From positions 1-64,000 of the forward strand of contig NZ_JASEFJ010000007.1 in the NCBI RefSeq assembly GCF_030019085.1: a stretch of DNA of 64,000 nt, in the 5' to 3' direction. Each line of letters opens with the position of its first letter. Position 1 is the stretch's first letter. Source of the stretch: Methanoculleus sp. (lineage in GTDB: Archaea > Halobacteriota > Methanomicrobia > Methanomicrobiales > Methanoculleaceae). Shown piece by piece: positions 52,093-61,163 of the stretch. The notes under the pieces were generated by a model. It ran no database searches. It was given only the letters and a program-made list of their open reading frames with translations, and was not told the origin of the DNA. The position numbers and the translations under genes were made by a program.

Positions 52093-53118
52093 ATGATCAA
52101 AGTCGCTATCAACGGTTACGGCACCATCGGCAAACGGGTCGCCGATGCAGTCGCCGCACAACCCGATATGGAGGTTATCGGGGTCTCCAAGACCAGCGTC
52201 TCCGCCGAGGCATACATCGCAAAAGAGCGTGGTTACCCTCTCTACGTCGCAGACCTCAGCAGGAAACCGGCATTCGAGAAGGCCGGTCTTGATGTGGCCG
52301 GAAATGTCGAGGCCATGATCGGGGCCGCCGATATCGTTGTGGACGCCACTCCTGGAGGAGTCGGAGCGAAGAATCGGCCGATCTATGAACGTCTCGGCAA
52401 AAAGGCGATCTTCCAGGGTGGCGAGGAACACGAGGTCGCCGGGTTCTCCTTCAACGCCCACGCAAACTACGGGGAGGCCAGAGGAAAACAGTTTGCCAGG
52501 GTTGTCTCGTGCAACTCCACCGGGCTCATACGGCTCATCCACGCCCTGGATCAGGCCTTCGGTGTCGAGCGCGTCCGGGCGGTGATGGTTCGGAGGGCTG
52601 CTGACCCTGACGATGTGAAACGGGGACCTGTTGATGCCATAGTTCTCAACCCGGCAACCATCCCGAGCCATCACGGTCCCGACGTTAAGACCGTCCTGCC
52701 GCACATCGATATAGTCACCCTGGCGATGATCGTCCCCACGACGTTTATGCACATGCACATGGTACAGATGGACCTCAAATCCGCGACCACGCGAGAAGAG
52801 GTACTGAAGGTCTTTGAGGGACACAACCGGATCGGGATCGTCCGCAAGACAACCGGGATCACGAGCAACGCCCAGCTCCGGGAGTACACCCAGGACCTTG
52901 GCCGGCCAAGAACCGACCTCTGGGAGAACGGCGTCTTTGAGGAGTCGGTCGCCGTTCTGAACGGGAAAGAGTTCTACTGCTTCCAGGCGATCCACCAGGA
53001 GGCCGATGTCGTCCCCGAGAACATCGATTGCATCCGTGCGATGCTCGGAACGGTGAAGGATCCAGAAGAGTCCATCCGGATGACAAACGAGGCGCTCGGT
53101 CTCGTTCCCATCGGCTGA
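52093..53118 (+). CDS. gap: Type II glyceraldehyde-3-phosphate dehydrogenase
   Basis: 341 residues from ATG 52093. Archaeal-type GAPDH: MIKVAINGYGTIGKRVADAV (NAD(P) site), DATPGGVGAKN, the catalytic Cys in VVSCNSTGLIRLIHALDQ, and VMVRRAADPDDVKRGPVDAI. HMHMVQMDL and the C-terminal HQEADVVPENIDCIRAM complete it. Works in gluconeogenesis or glycolysis, close to the glycogen genes on the map. Confidence 0.96.
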   Translation: MIKVAINGYGTIGKRVADAVAAQPDMEVIGVSKTSVSAEAYIAKERGYPLYVADLSRKPAFEKAGLDVAGNVEAMIGAADIVVDATPGGVGAKNRPIYERLGKKAIFQGGEEHEVAGFSFNAHANYGEARGKQFARVVSCNSTGLIRLIHALDQAFGVERVRAVMVRRAADPDDVKRGPVDAIVLNPATIPSHHGPDVKTVLPHIDIVTLAMIVPTTFMHMHMVQMDLKSATTREEVLKVFEGHNRIGIVRKTTGITSNAQLREYTQDLGRPRTDLWENGVFEESVAVLNGKEFYCFQAIHQEADVVPENIDCIRAMLGTVKDPEESIRMTNEALGLVPIG

Positions 53119-53175
53119 ACAGCAGAACCCGGGGAGAGAAGAAGGATTAACTCCACGGCAAACCAATCTTTTTTA

Positions 53176-54123
53176 ATGGATCCATACGAACTGGCGACCC
53201 GTAACACTGTTGAGGTCGTAACCGAGGAGGAACTTCGTGCGCTCCTCGACCGCCCGGCAAAACAGGTCTACACCGGCTACGAACCAAGCGGGGAGATTCA
53301 CCTCGGCCACATGGTGACGGTGAACAAACTGATGGACCTGCAGCAGGCGGGGTTCGAGGTAACCGTGCTTATAGCCGACCTCCATGCGTTCCTGAACCGC
53401 AAGGGGACGATGGAGGAGATCCGGGAGATAGCCGAGTACAACCGCCGATGCTTTGAGGGTCTCGGACTTTCAGGCGCAAGATACGTCCTGGGCTCGGCGG
53501 TGCAGTTGACACCGGACTACGAACTTGCCGTCCTCGAACTCTCCCAGAGGGTCACCCTTAACCGCGCAAAGAGGAGCATGGACGAGGTCGGGCGGCAGAT
53601 GGAGAACCCGATGGTCTCCCAGATGATCTACCCGATCATGCAGATGGTCGATATAGCGACCCTGGGGGTGGACACCGCCGTGGGCGGGATCGATCAGCGG
53701 AAGATCCACATGCTAGCGCGGGAGCACCTACCAGCGATCGGGTATCCGGCACCCGTATGTATCCATACACCGATCATAAGCGGCCTTGATGGGAAGAAGA
53801 TGTCATCATCGGCCGGGAACGTGATATCGGTCGCCGACTCCGAGGAGGAGATTCGGCGGAAGATGAAGAAAGCGTTCTGCCCGCCCGAGATCGAGAACAA
53901 CCCGGTGCTTGAGATCCTGCGCTACCACGTCTTCCCGCGGAGCGGGAGGGTCACCATCCAGCGGCCAGCGAAGTTCGGCGGCGATCGGGAGTTTGCCACC
54001 TACGAAGACCTCGAACGCGCCTACGCCGCCGCGGAGATCCATCCCCTGGACCTCAAGACGGCCGCCGCCAACCACCTCATAGAGATCCTCGCCCCCGTGC
54101 ACGATTACGTCTGTAACAGGTGA
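53176..54123 (+). CDS. tyrS: Tyrosyl-tRNA synthetase
   Basis: 315 residues. Class I motifs: YTGYEPSGEIHLGHMVTVNKLMDLQQAG (HLGH as HIGH) and KMSSSAGNVISVADSEEEI (KMSKS region). The domain is the short archaeal/eukaryotic type with no S4 extension. Starts a run with rio1, KH, hel308 and cgi121. ATG follows a T-rich stretch, with no obvious RBS. Confidence 0.95.
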   Translation: MDPYELATRNTVEVVTEEELRALLDRPAKQVYTGYEPSGEIHLGHMVTVNKLMDLQQAGFEVTVLIADLHAFLNRKGTMEEIREIAEYNRRCFEGLGLSGARYVLGSAVQLTPDYELAVLELSQRVTLNRAKRSMDEVGRQMENPMVSQMIYPIMQMVDIATLGVDTAVGGIDQRKIHMLAREHLPAIGYPAPVCIHTPIISGLDGKKMSSSAGNVISVADSEEEIRRKMKKAFCPPEIENNPVLEILRYHVFPRSGRVTIQRPAKFGGDREFATYEDLERAYAAAEIHPLDLKTAAANHLIEILAPVHDYVCNR

Positions 54124-54130
54124 TCCGGCC

Positions 54131-54901
54131 GTGAGCCGCAACGAAGAGTTTGAACGGTTCGACCGCGAGATCGCGGAGATGGGCGTCAAAATAAAAGACG
54201 CAGACTCACTGAAGGTACGGGACGACGTCTTCGACGAGGTCACCCTGATCGCGCTCTACAAACTCGTCCACAGGAAGTTGATCTCGGCCATCGGCGGGCC
54301 GATCAGCACAGGGAAGGAGGCAAACGTCTTCTATGGCGAACGTGACGGTCAGGGGATAGCGATCAAGATCTACCGGATCCAGACAGGGAATTTCAAGGCG
54401 ATGACCGATTACCTTGCAGGAGACCGCCGGTTTTCCAGCGTGCGAGGGACACGCAAGGGTATAATCTTCGCCTGGACGAAGAAGGAGTTCAGCAACCTTG
54501 CCAGGGCACACGAAGCCGGGGTTCCGACCCCGGAACCGCTGGCGTTCGACCGAAACATACTCCTGATGGAGTTCCTCGGCGAAGACGAGATACCATACCC
54601 GCAACTCCGGAACGCTGAGGTCGGTGATTACGGGGCGGTCTACAACGAGATACTCGGGTATGTGGATCGACTATACAGAGAGGCCCGCCTGGTTCACGCC
54701 GACCTCTCCGAATACAATATCCTGTACCACGTGAAACCATACCTGATCGATATGGGGCAGGCGGTAACCCTGGATCACCCGCAGGCGCACACGTTTCTGG
54801 TCAGAGATATCAGAAACCTGAATCGCTACTTCTCCCGCTACTGTGATGTGCGGGATGAAGGGGAGATCATCGCGACATTGGTCGGTAGAGAAGAGGTGTG
54901 A
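54131..54901 (+). CDS. rio1: RIO1-family serine protein kinase/ATPase
   Basis: 256 residues. N-terminal helix region (SRNEEFERFDREIAEMGVKIKD), P-loop ISTGKEANVFYGE, the Lys in IAIKIYRI, catalytic loop VHADLSEYNILY, and metal-binding LIDMGQAVTLDHPQAHTFLVRDI. Participates in small ribosomal subunit maturation. GTG start, 7 bp after tyrS. Confidence 0.93.
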   Translation: MSRNEEFERFDREIAEMGVKIKDADSLKVRDDVFDEVTLIALYKLVHRKLISAIGGPISTGKEANVFYGERDGQGIAIKIYRIQTGNFKAMTDYLAGDRRFSSVRGTRKGIIFAWTKKEFSNLARAHEAGVPTPEPLAFDRNILLMEFLGEDEIPYPQLRNAEVGDYGAVYNEILGYVDRLYREARLVHADLSEYNILYHVKPYLIDMGQAVTLDHPQAHTFLVRDIRNLNRYFSRYCDVRDEGEIIATLVGREEV

Positions 54902-54924
54902 AGACCTGAGGACGGATTGATACC

Positions 54925-55467
54925 ATGGCAACACAGGAGATAAAAGTTTCAACATCAAGGATCGGTGCGCTCATCGGCAAGGGGGGGTCCACGAAACGTG
55001 AGATAGAGGAGAGAACCGGAATAACACTCCTGATCGACAGCGAGGAGGGGTTGGTGAAGATCGAGGGGGATGACCCGGTCGGGGTAATGACGGCAACGAA
55101 CGTTGTCGCCGCGATCGGCCGGGGCTTCTCACCTGAGCGCGCATTCAAGCTCCTCGACGATGAAGATATGATCCTCGATCTCATCGACCTCACTGACATG
55201 GCGGAAACAACCCGACACCTCGAACGGTTGCGGGGCCGGATCATAGGGAAGTCTGGCACCTCCCGCGCCCAGATCGAGGATATGACCGGGACAGAGATCT
55301 CGGTCTACGGCAAGACGGTGGCGATTATCGGGCCTCCAGAACAGGTTGAGATCGCGAGGAAAGCGGTGGAGATGCTGATCCAGGGCGTGCCTCACGAGAA
55401 TGTCTATAATTTCCTCGATCGGAAGAAGAAGGAAGCCCGGCAGGCGATGCTGGAGTACTACTCATGA
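54925..55467 (+). CDS. KH-domain RNA-binding protein (Pno1/Dim2-like)
   Basis: 180 residues with two KH units. The first has the GxxG loop in ALIGKGGSTKREIEERTGITL (about 12-32) and the second in GRIIGKSGTSRAQIEDMTGTEISVYGKTVAIIGPPEQVEIARKAVEMLIQGVPHENVYNFLD. The last phrase is typical of the archaeal Dim2/Pno1 family, which acts in rRNA processing. It follows rio1 by 24 bp, matching the functional link of those two proteins in 40S biogenesis. Confidence 0.9.
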   Translation: MATQEIKVSTSRIGALIGKGGSTKREIEERTGITLLIDSEEGLVKIEGDDPVGVMTATNVVAAIGRGFSPERAFKLLDDEDMILDLIDLTDMAETTRHLERLRGRIIGKSGTSRAQIEDMTGTEISVYGKTVAIIGPPEQVEIARKAVEMLIQGVPHENVYNFLDRKKKEARQAMLEYYS

Positions 55468-55553
55468 TGATGGGGTGTGGATGACCCGTCTCCGTCCGGG
55501 GTTGTAACGATACGGGAAATTATACCGTTTGCAGTGGAAATGAAGGGGTACAC

Positions 55554-57695
55554 ATGGAGATAGCCGACCTCCCTCTCCCGGGGCAACTTGCGGCCATTTA
55601 CATCGAACGCGGGATCAGGGAGTTATACCCGCCGCAGGCGGCCTGCGTCGAGGCAGGGCTTTTTTCGGGCAAAAATCTCCTCATCGCCATACCCACGGCA
55701 AGCGGCAAGACCCTGGTGGCCGAGATGGCGATGCACCAACAGGTGGCAAAGGGCGGTAAATGCCTCTACATCGTCCCCCTCCGGGCTCTGGCAAGCGAGA
55801 AGTTTGAGGAGTTCTCGGGTAAAGGGCTCCGGGTCAGTATTGCCACAGGGGACTTCGATCGGCGGGACGAGTATCTGGGGCGAAACGATATCATAGTTGC
55901 AACAAGCGAGAAGGTCGACTCACTACTGCGGAATCAAACGCCGTGGCTCTCCGAGATCAGCCTCCTGGTTCTTGACGAGGTTCACCTGATCGACGACCCG
56001 TCCAGGGGAGCTACGCTCGAGATGGTTATTACAAAACTCCGGCACAAAAACCCGGGGATGCAGATCATCGCCCTCTCAGCGACCATCGGCAACCCGGAGG
56101 CCCTCGCCGGGTGGCTGGATGCGGAACTCGTCGAGAGCGACTGGCGGCCGGTCGACCTCCGGGAGGGGGTCTTCTTTCTTGACTCAATCCAGTTCGCCGA
56201 CAACACCATCCGCCAGATCGAGCGTCGGAGCAAATACGAAGACCTGGACCTTGTCCTCGACACGGTTGCAGAGGGAGGGCAGTGCCTGGTCTTTGTCAGT
56301 TCCCGCAAGAACGCCGAGGCGTTTGCAAAACGTGCCGCATCAGGACTGAAACTTGCAAACCCGATCCTTGCTGGATATGCAGACAGGATCCGCTCTAATG
56401 CCACGACCGATATGGGGAGGGCCCTGGCTGCCTGCGTTGCAGCTGGTGCAGCGTTCCATCATGCAGGGCTTGCGCGAGAGGAGCGACAGAGCGTCGAGCA
56501 GGGGTTCAGGGAGGGGCATATCAAGGTGATCGCCTCCACCCCGACGCTAGCCGCCGGGCTGAATCTCCCCGCGCGGCGGGTGATCGTCCGCGACTACCTC
56601 CGGTTCAACGCCGGCGAGGGGATGGTTCCCATCCCTGTCCGGGAGTACCGGCAGATGGCCGGCCGGGCCGGACGACCGCGCCTGGACCCGTATGGCGAGG
56701 CTATCCTGATCGCGAAGTCCGAGGAGATGGTCGACGAACTCTTTGACTGCTACATCGAGGCCCCCCCGGAGGACGTCCGGAGTCGCTGTGCTGATGAGGC
56801 TGTCCTCTGCACTCACATACTCTCACTTATCGCGACCGGTTTTGCGCGCGAGCGGGATGAGGTCAAAGGGTTCATGGACGGGACGTTCTACGCACACCAG
56901 GGCGAGAACCCTCTCGCATTGAATAGGGTCATCGACCGGGTGCTCGACTTCCTGCTGGAAGTCGAGATGGTCACAGATGTTGGTGGATGGCTCGAGGCCA
57001 CCGACTATGGTTCTCTCGTCTCACGGCTCTACATCGACCCAAGGAGCGCCGAGTTGATCGTGACGGTGATGACCGGCCAGAAGGACTACACCGATGTTGG
57101 GCTTCTGCATCTCCTCTGCTCGACACCGGATATGCCGACGCTCTATGTCAGGCGAAACGATATCCACCTCCTCGACCGGTTCCTGACCGAACATCTGGAC
57201 GAACTCTGGCTGGAGATACCATGGAACGCCGGGGAAGAGTTCGAGCGGAGCCTCAAGACCGCGCTCCTCCTCGCCGACTGGGTCAACGAGACGGGAGAGG
57301 ATCTGATCTGCGAACGCTACAACGTTGGCCCGGGGGACATCCACGGAATGGTGGAGAGTGTGACATGGCTGGTCCACGCCGCCAGACGCCTGGCGGGCCT
57401 CTTTGCCCCACACCTTGTGCGCCCTATCGAGGAGATGGAGCTCCGCGTCCAGCACGGAGTCAGGAGGGAGCTCCTCCAGCTCATTAGCCTCCGCGGGATC
57501 GGCAGGGTCCGCGCCCGGCGACTTTTCAACAACGGGATCGACTCGATCGACGTGCTCCGTGCGGCGGGACCAGAGAAGGTTGGAAAGATCCTCGGAATGG
57601 GAATCGCCGCCCGGATCTTCGAACAACTCGAGGGTGGGAGTGAGGAGATCAAGGAGCCGGCTGAAACGCAGTCGACCCTCTCACGGTTCAGGTGA
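55554..57695 (+). CDS. hel308: Hel308-type ATP-dependent DNA helicase
   Basis: 713 residues, superfamily 2 3'-5' helicase restarting stalled forks. Motifs: [15 protein letters not shown] (I), [11 protein letters not shown] (II, DEVH), [15 protein letters not shown] (III), and [20 protein letters not shown] (VI). The C-terminal helix-hairpin-helix region is [35 protein letters not shown]. Near the expected 700-720 length. Eight bp before cgi121. Confidence 0.93.
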   Translation: MEIADLPLPGQLAAIYIERGIRELYPPQAACVEAGLFSGKNLLIAIPTASGKTLVAEMAMHQQVAKGGKCLYIVPLRALASEKFEEFSGKGLRVSIATGDFDRRDEYLGRNDIIVATSEKVDSLLRNQTPWLSEISLLVLDEVHLIDDPSRGATLEMVITKLRHKNPGMQIIALSATIGNPEALAGWLDAELVESDWRPVDLREGVFFLDSIQFADNTIRQIERRSKYEDLDLVLDTVAEGGQCLVFVSSRKNAEAFAKRAASGLKLANPILAGYADRIRSNATTDMGRALAACVAAGAAFHHAGLAREERQSVEQGFREGHIKVIASTPTLAAGLNLPARRVIVRDYLRFNAGEGMVPIPVREYRQMAGRAGRPRLDPYGEAILIAKSEEMVDELFDCYIEAPPEDVRSRCADEAVLCTHILSLIATGFARERDEVKGFMDGTFYAHQGENPLALNRVIDRVLDFLLEVEMVTDVGGWLEATDYGSLVSRLYIDPRSAELIVTVMTGQKDYTDVGLLHLLCSTPDMPTLYVRRNDIHLLDRFLTEHLDELWLEIPWNAGEEFERSLKTALLLADWVNETGEDLICERYNVGPGDIHGMVESVTWLVHAARRLAGLFAPHLVRPIEEMELRVQHGVRRELLQLISLRGIGRVRARRLFNNGIDSIDVLRAAGPEKVGKILGMGIAARIFEQLEGGSEEIKEPAETQSTLSRFR

Positions 57696-57702
57696 GGGTA
57701 TA

Positions 57703-58218
57703 ATGACAGAGATGATATGCGAGATCTACACGGCGGTCTTCACCATCGAGGATAAAAGAGAGTTCTTAAACGAGGTTCGGAGGATTGCCTCTGATTACAG
57801 GACGCACATCATCCTCTTTGACGCCGGGCGCCTGGCGGGCCGCGAGCACGTGAAGACAGCGCTCCGGCACGCCTGGAGGGCATGGAGTAGGGGTGAGGGG
57901 ATATCAAACTCGTTTGAGATGGAAGCGCTCCTCTACGCCGCAGGGACACGGCAGTGTCATCTGGCCGGGTCCTGTGGTGTACACACGGGGGAGAACCGCG
58001 CCTATCTTGCTATCTGCCCCCCTGCACCCGGTGTCAGGGAGAGGCTTGCCGATCTTGTAGAGTTTGTTGACACCGACCTGGAGGAGATCAGTCCCGAGAA
58101 AAGGGAGTCCCTTGCGGAACATTTCGGGATCACCCCCGCAGAGGTTGCTGTGGTCGGGGAGGAGAGGTTCCGCGAACTGGTGCTGGAGCGGGTGGCACTC
58201 CTTGAGGTCTACCGGTGA
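57703..58218 (+). CDS. cgi121: KEOPS complex subunit Cgi121
   Basis: 171 residues from ATG 57703 (RBS GGTGAGGG). Cgi121 binds tRNA 3' ends in the KEOPS complex that makes t6A. The stretch IILFDAGRLAGREHVKTALRHAWRAWSRGEGISNSFEMEALLYAAGTRQCHLAG is typical. The end (ITPAEVAVVGEERFRELVLERVALLEVYR) fits. Its last 10 bp overlap the converging MoaB-type gene. Confidence 0.88.
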   Translation: MTEMICEIYTAVFTIEDKREFLNEVRRIASDYRTHIILFDAGRLAGREHVKTALRHAWRAWSRGEGISNSFEMEALLYAAGTRQCHLAGSCGVHTGENRAYLAICPPAPGVRERLADLVEFVDTDLEEISPEKRESLAEHFGITPAEVAVVGEERFRELVLERVALLEVYR

Positions 58219-58709
58219 GGGGTGCTCGAGGCGTGAGTGAGGATATGCCTGATCTCGGGGATGATGATCTCCCGCGCGGCAAGCGTCGCGGCTCTGGTCG
58301 ACCCGGGAATACAGAAGACCGCGCAACCGTCAACAACTCCAGCGATCGCACGGGATAAGATCGCTGCCGTCCCGACCTCCTCGTAACTCTTTAGTCTGAA
58401 AAGTTCGCCGAACCCGTCGATCGTCTTCTCAAGCAGCGGTGCGACGGCCTCTATGGTGACATCGTCCGGGGAAAGACCGGTCCCCCCCGTAACAATAACA
58501 CAGTTTGCACGCGATAGCGCTATGCTGACCTCTTTGTGGATCCGTTCCCGGTCATCCGGGATCAGAGCATAGTGAGTCACCTCAATGCCTGCGCTGGTAA
58601 GGAGGTCCTTTAGAGCCTTTCCACTGGTATCAGTCTCGGGATTCCGGGTCGAAGAGACTGTTATCACTGCCCCGGTTACTGGGACTGCTTTATAGTGATT
58701 CTCGTCCAT
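58209..58709 (-). CDS. MoaB/MogA-family molybdenum cofactor protein
   Basis: 166 residues. The family core is VITVSSTRNPETDTSGKALKDLLTSAGIEVTHYALIPDD, VIVTGGTGLSPDDVTIEAVAPLLEKTIDGFGELFRLKSYEEVGTAAILSRAIAGVVDGCAVFCIPGS. The GGTG loop binds the pterin phosphate. MoaB and MogA adenylylate molybdopterin for metal insertion; archaea use MoaB-like members for tungsten. Formate or CO2 reduction needs this cofactor, which suits a methanogen. Confidence 0.93.
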   Translation of the reverse strand: MDENHYKAVPVTGAVITVSSTRNPETDTSGKALKDLLTSAGIEVTHYALIPDDRERIHKEVSIALSRANCVIVTGGTGLSPDDVTIEAVAPLLEKTIDGFGELFRLKSYEEVGTAAILSRAIAGVVDGCAVFCIPGSTRAATLAAREIIIPEIRHILTHASSTPHR

Positions 58710-58805
58710 CTGATTCTATTTTATCCCGGAACGTTAATTTAACTTCTTTCATTCTTCTCCTGGTTACCAGGAGAAAAGGATCTGGATGGCCCGGACCTGG
58801 AGGAA

Positions 58806-58834
58806 CCCCGACCCCTTAGTTTCGACTGGAAACC
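58806..58834 (-). other. Origin recognition box-like sequence A
   Basis: On the minus strand TTTCCAGTCGAAACTAAGG followed by GGTCGGGG, the archaeal ORB pattern CCAGTGGAAACAAAGGGGT with Cys-to-C and insertion changes. It points toward the opposite strand from boxes B and C. Confidence 0.7.
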
Positions 58835-59106
58835 GGATCGCCCACACGGATCGCCCACAGAAGAGTTGAATGACGGAGAGACCAGAAGAAAGAAAACCTT
58901 GACGGGCAGAAGGACTTGAGAGGGGTGGTTCAGTGGAGAAAGGAAGACTTGAAAGGAAGTTGCCGGGGCCAGAGCAGGGAAGACCCGAAGATCGGTTTTC
59001 AGGGGTTGAAGATCTCTTAGCTAACTGATGAACTCGTCCAGGAGGCTCGTCTGACAAAGAGAAAATCAACATTTTTTTATACTTTTACTGGTAGAGGTAC
59101 ACATGA

Positions 59107-59154
59107 GTATTGGCATCATTTTTCCAGATGATACACCCTGGTGTATTGGCATCA
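59107..59154 (+). repeat. Pair of 12-bp direct repeats GTATTGGCATCA
   Basis: Copies at 59107-59118 and 59143-59154, 36 bp start to start. The second runs directly into ORB B (CTCTCCAGTC...). The first is followed by TTTTTCCAG, as though it were a decayed copy of the same unit. Confidence 0.85.
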
Positions 59155-59157
59155 CTC

Positions 59158-59189
59158 TCCAGTCGAAATAAAGGGGTAGGGGTTCGGGG
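59158..59189 (+). other. Origin recognition box-like sequence B
   Basis: TCCAGTCGAAATAAAGGGGT followed by AGGGGTTCGGGG. Full-length ORB with a G-rich extension, the same form as box A but on the plus strand. Confidence 0.75.
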
Positions 59190-59274
59190 CAACAGGGAGG
59201 AAACTTCTACAGGGAGTATCATCCCTGCAGCCGCTTTTTTTTGGCCTGGCCACAGGAGGTCTCTTAGAGCATAG

Positions 59275-59297
59275 TTCCAGTGGAAACAAAGGGGTTA
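59275..59297 (+). other. Origin recognition box-like sequence C
   Basis: TTCCAGTGGAAACAAAGGGG then TTA. This is the closest match to the canonical archaeal ORB (TTCCAGTGGAAACRAAGGGG, as I recall it), 75-97 bp before the orc1/cdc6 start. Confidence 0.8.
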
Positions 59298-59315
59298 TCT
59301 TCTCGCGGGACGATC

Positions 59316-59324
59316 GTATTAATA
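59316..59324 (+). promoter_or_regulatory. TATA box of orc1/cdc6
   Basis: GTATTAATA, 48-56 bp before ATG 59372, with RBS GGTGAG five bases ahead of the ATG. Box C sits just upstream of it, so Orc1 binding could control its own transcription. Confidence 0.45.
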
Positions 59325-59371
59325 GTTCTGAACACGAAAACTCCCATCCCTGGCAACCTCCCGGTGAGAAG

Positions 59372-60655
59372 ATGTCTGACGATAAATCCAGCCCTATGGG
59401 GTTATTCAAGAAATATCTGGCCAATAAACGGATTTTTAAGAACCGGGAGGTTCTCCGTCACAACTATCGTCCACAGATCCTCCCTCACCGGAAGCCCCAG
59501 ATCGACGAACTGGCTTCAATCCTTGCACCAGCCCTCACAAACGAGACCCCTTCCAACATTCTGATCTACGGCAAGACGGGAACAGGGAAGACAGCGTCTG
59601 TTCGGTATGTGGGATCGGAACTCGAGAATGCCAGTTCTCTCTCGGGAACAAAGTGCAGGGTCGTTCATCTCAACTGTGAGGTGATCGACACTCAGTACCG
59701 CGTTCTTGCGCAGATTGCAAACAGCCTGGATGATCTCGATGGACACCCGAGCGACAGTCCCAGAAATATCATCCCGATGACGGGTTGGCCAACCGATCAG
59801 GTCTACGCCGAGCTAAAAAAACAGCTTGAGAGCAATGGCGGGGTTGTGGTAATAGTTCTGGACGAGATCGACAAACTTGTCAAGAAGAGCGGTGATGACA
59901 CCCTGTATAACCTCACCCGGATCAACTCTGACCTCAGATTTGCAAAGGTGAGCATCATCGGGATCTCAAACGACCTCCGGTTCACCGATTTTCTCGATTC
60001 ACGAGTTTTATCCTCTCTCTCAGAGGAGGAGATCGTCTTTCCCCCATACAACGCCCCCCAGCTCTGCGATATCCTCCAGCAGAGGGCGGATCTGGCTTTC
60101 GTCGACGGGGTACTTGAAGGCACGGTCATCCCTCTATGCGCGGCGCTTGCTGCGCAGGAGCACGGTGATGCACGGCGAGCACTTGATCTCCTCCGTGTCT
60201 CGGGCGAACTTGCGGACCGTGAAAACGCGGACCGGGTGACCGAGAAGCATGTCCGGATGGCCCAGGAGAGGATCGAGACCGACAGTATGGTCGAGTGCAT
60301 CTCAACCCTCCCAACGCAGAGCAAGGCGGTTCTCTACGCCATGCTGATCCTGGAGCGGATGGGCAAACGGATATTCACAAGCGGGGAGGTCACCGTGGTC
60401 TACCGTGAGATCGCCAGGATCATCGATCTCGATGTCCTTACGCACCGAAGAATCACGGATCTCATATCCGAGCTCAATATGCTTGGGGTGATAAACACCC
60501 GGGTCGTCTCGCGTGGGCGTTATGGCAGGACGAAGGAGATGTGGTTTGATGCAGCGGCAAGCAAGATCGAGGAGGTCGTTACGCGTGACCCGAGGCTTTA
60601 TGACGAGAGGCTAAAAGAACTCGATACCAATCGACTCAGAGTAATGTTCAGGTGA
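59372..60655 (+). CDS. cdc6: Orc1/Cdc6 replication initiator
   Basis: 427 residues. AAA+ ATPase: NILIYGKTGTGKTASVRYV (Walker A 67-74), VIVLDEIDKLVKKSGDD (Walker B), sensor ISNDLRFTDFLDSRVLSSLSEEEIVF, and the winged-helix domain in the last 120 residues (SGEVTVVYREIARIIDLDVLTHRRITDLISELNMLGVINTRVVSRGRYGRTKEMWF). Its N-terminal insertion is short. Binds ORB boxes and loads MCM. It overlaps the Lrp-type gene by its stop. Confidence 0.96.
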   Translation: MSDDKSSPMGLFKKYLANKRIFKNREVLRHNYRPQILPHRKPQIDELASILAPALTNETPSNILIYGKTGTGKTASVRYVGSELENASSLSGTKCRVVHLNCEVIDTQYRVLAQIANSLDDLDGHPSDSPRNIIPMTGWPTDQVYAELKKQLESNGGVVVIVLDEIDKLVKKSGDDTLYNLTRINSDLRFAKVSIIGISNDLRFTDFLDSRVLSSLSEEEIVFPPYNAPQLCDILQQRADLAFVDGVLEGTVIPLCAALAAQEHGDARRALDLLRVSGELADRENADRVTEKHVRMAQERIETDSMVECISTLPTQSKAVLYAMLILERMGKRIFTSGEVTVVYREIARIIDLDVLTHRRITDLISELNMLGVINTRVVSRGRYGRTKEMWFDAAASKIEEVVTRDPRLYDERLKELDTNRLRVMFR

Positions 60656-60660
60656 AACTA

Positions 60661-61152
60661 ATGGACGAGAAAGACCGTACACTCCTCCATCTCCTGGAGG
60701 AGAACTGCCGCACTCCGATAAGCGAACTTGCGGTGCTGGCTGAGATGAGCGAGCAGGATGTGAAGAAAAGGATCGCCTGGCTGGAATCTACCGGCGTCAT
60801 ACGTCGTTACGGGGCGGTAATCGACTGGGAACGGGCAGGCAATGGGAACGTCACCTCGGTGATCGACCTGAAGGTCTCGCCCGAGCGGGACTTCGGGTAT
60901 GACAGGATCGCCGAACGGATCGCGCGGTTCCCCCAGGTCCGCTCGCTCCGACTGATGACCGGTACATACGACCTCCAGCTCCTTGTAACGGGATCGAGCA
61001 TGCACGAGATCGCCAGGTTCGTGGCCGAGCAGATCGCTCCGATGGACCGGATCCGGGAGACTGCGACGCACATCACCATGAAGACCTACAAGGAGAACGG
61101 TACCACCTTCGCCGAACGCGAAGAGGTCGAACGCCTCCCATACTCCTTCTGA
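60661..61152 (+). CDS. Lrp/AsnC-family transcriptional regulator
   Basis: 163 residues from ATG 60661 (RBS AGGTGA). N-terminal HTH (TLLHLLEENCRTPISELAVLAEMSEQDVKKRIAWLESTGVIRRYGAVIDW) and C-terminal RAM-like ligand domain (VIDLKVSPERDFGYDRIAERIARFPQVRSLRLMTGTYDLQLLVTGSSMHEIARFV). Coupled to orc1/cdc6 and 11 bp before an aminotransferase gene, which suggests amino-acid-linked control. Confidence 0.92.
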   Translation: MDEKDRTLLHLLEENCRTPISELAVLAEMSEQDVKKRIAWLESTGVIRRYGAVIDWERAGNGNVTSVIDLKVSPERDFGYDRIAERIARFPQVRSLRLMTGTYDLQLLVTGSSMHEIARFVAEQIAPMDRIRETATHITMKTYKENGTTFAEREEVERLPYSF

Positions 61153-61163
61153 GGTGAGGGGCG

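Larger units (their letters stand above)
58710..59371. other. Probable origin region upstream of orc1/cdc6
   Basis: 662 bp without a supported gene. It carries three origin-recognition-box-like sequences, an AT-rich tract (ATTTTTTTATACTTTTA, about 59070-59086) that could unwind, and a pair of GTATTGGCATCA direct repeats. The TATA box of cdc6 lies near 59316. Individual boxes are listed separately. Confidence 0.7.
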
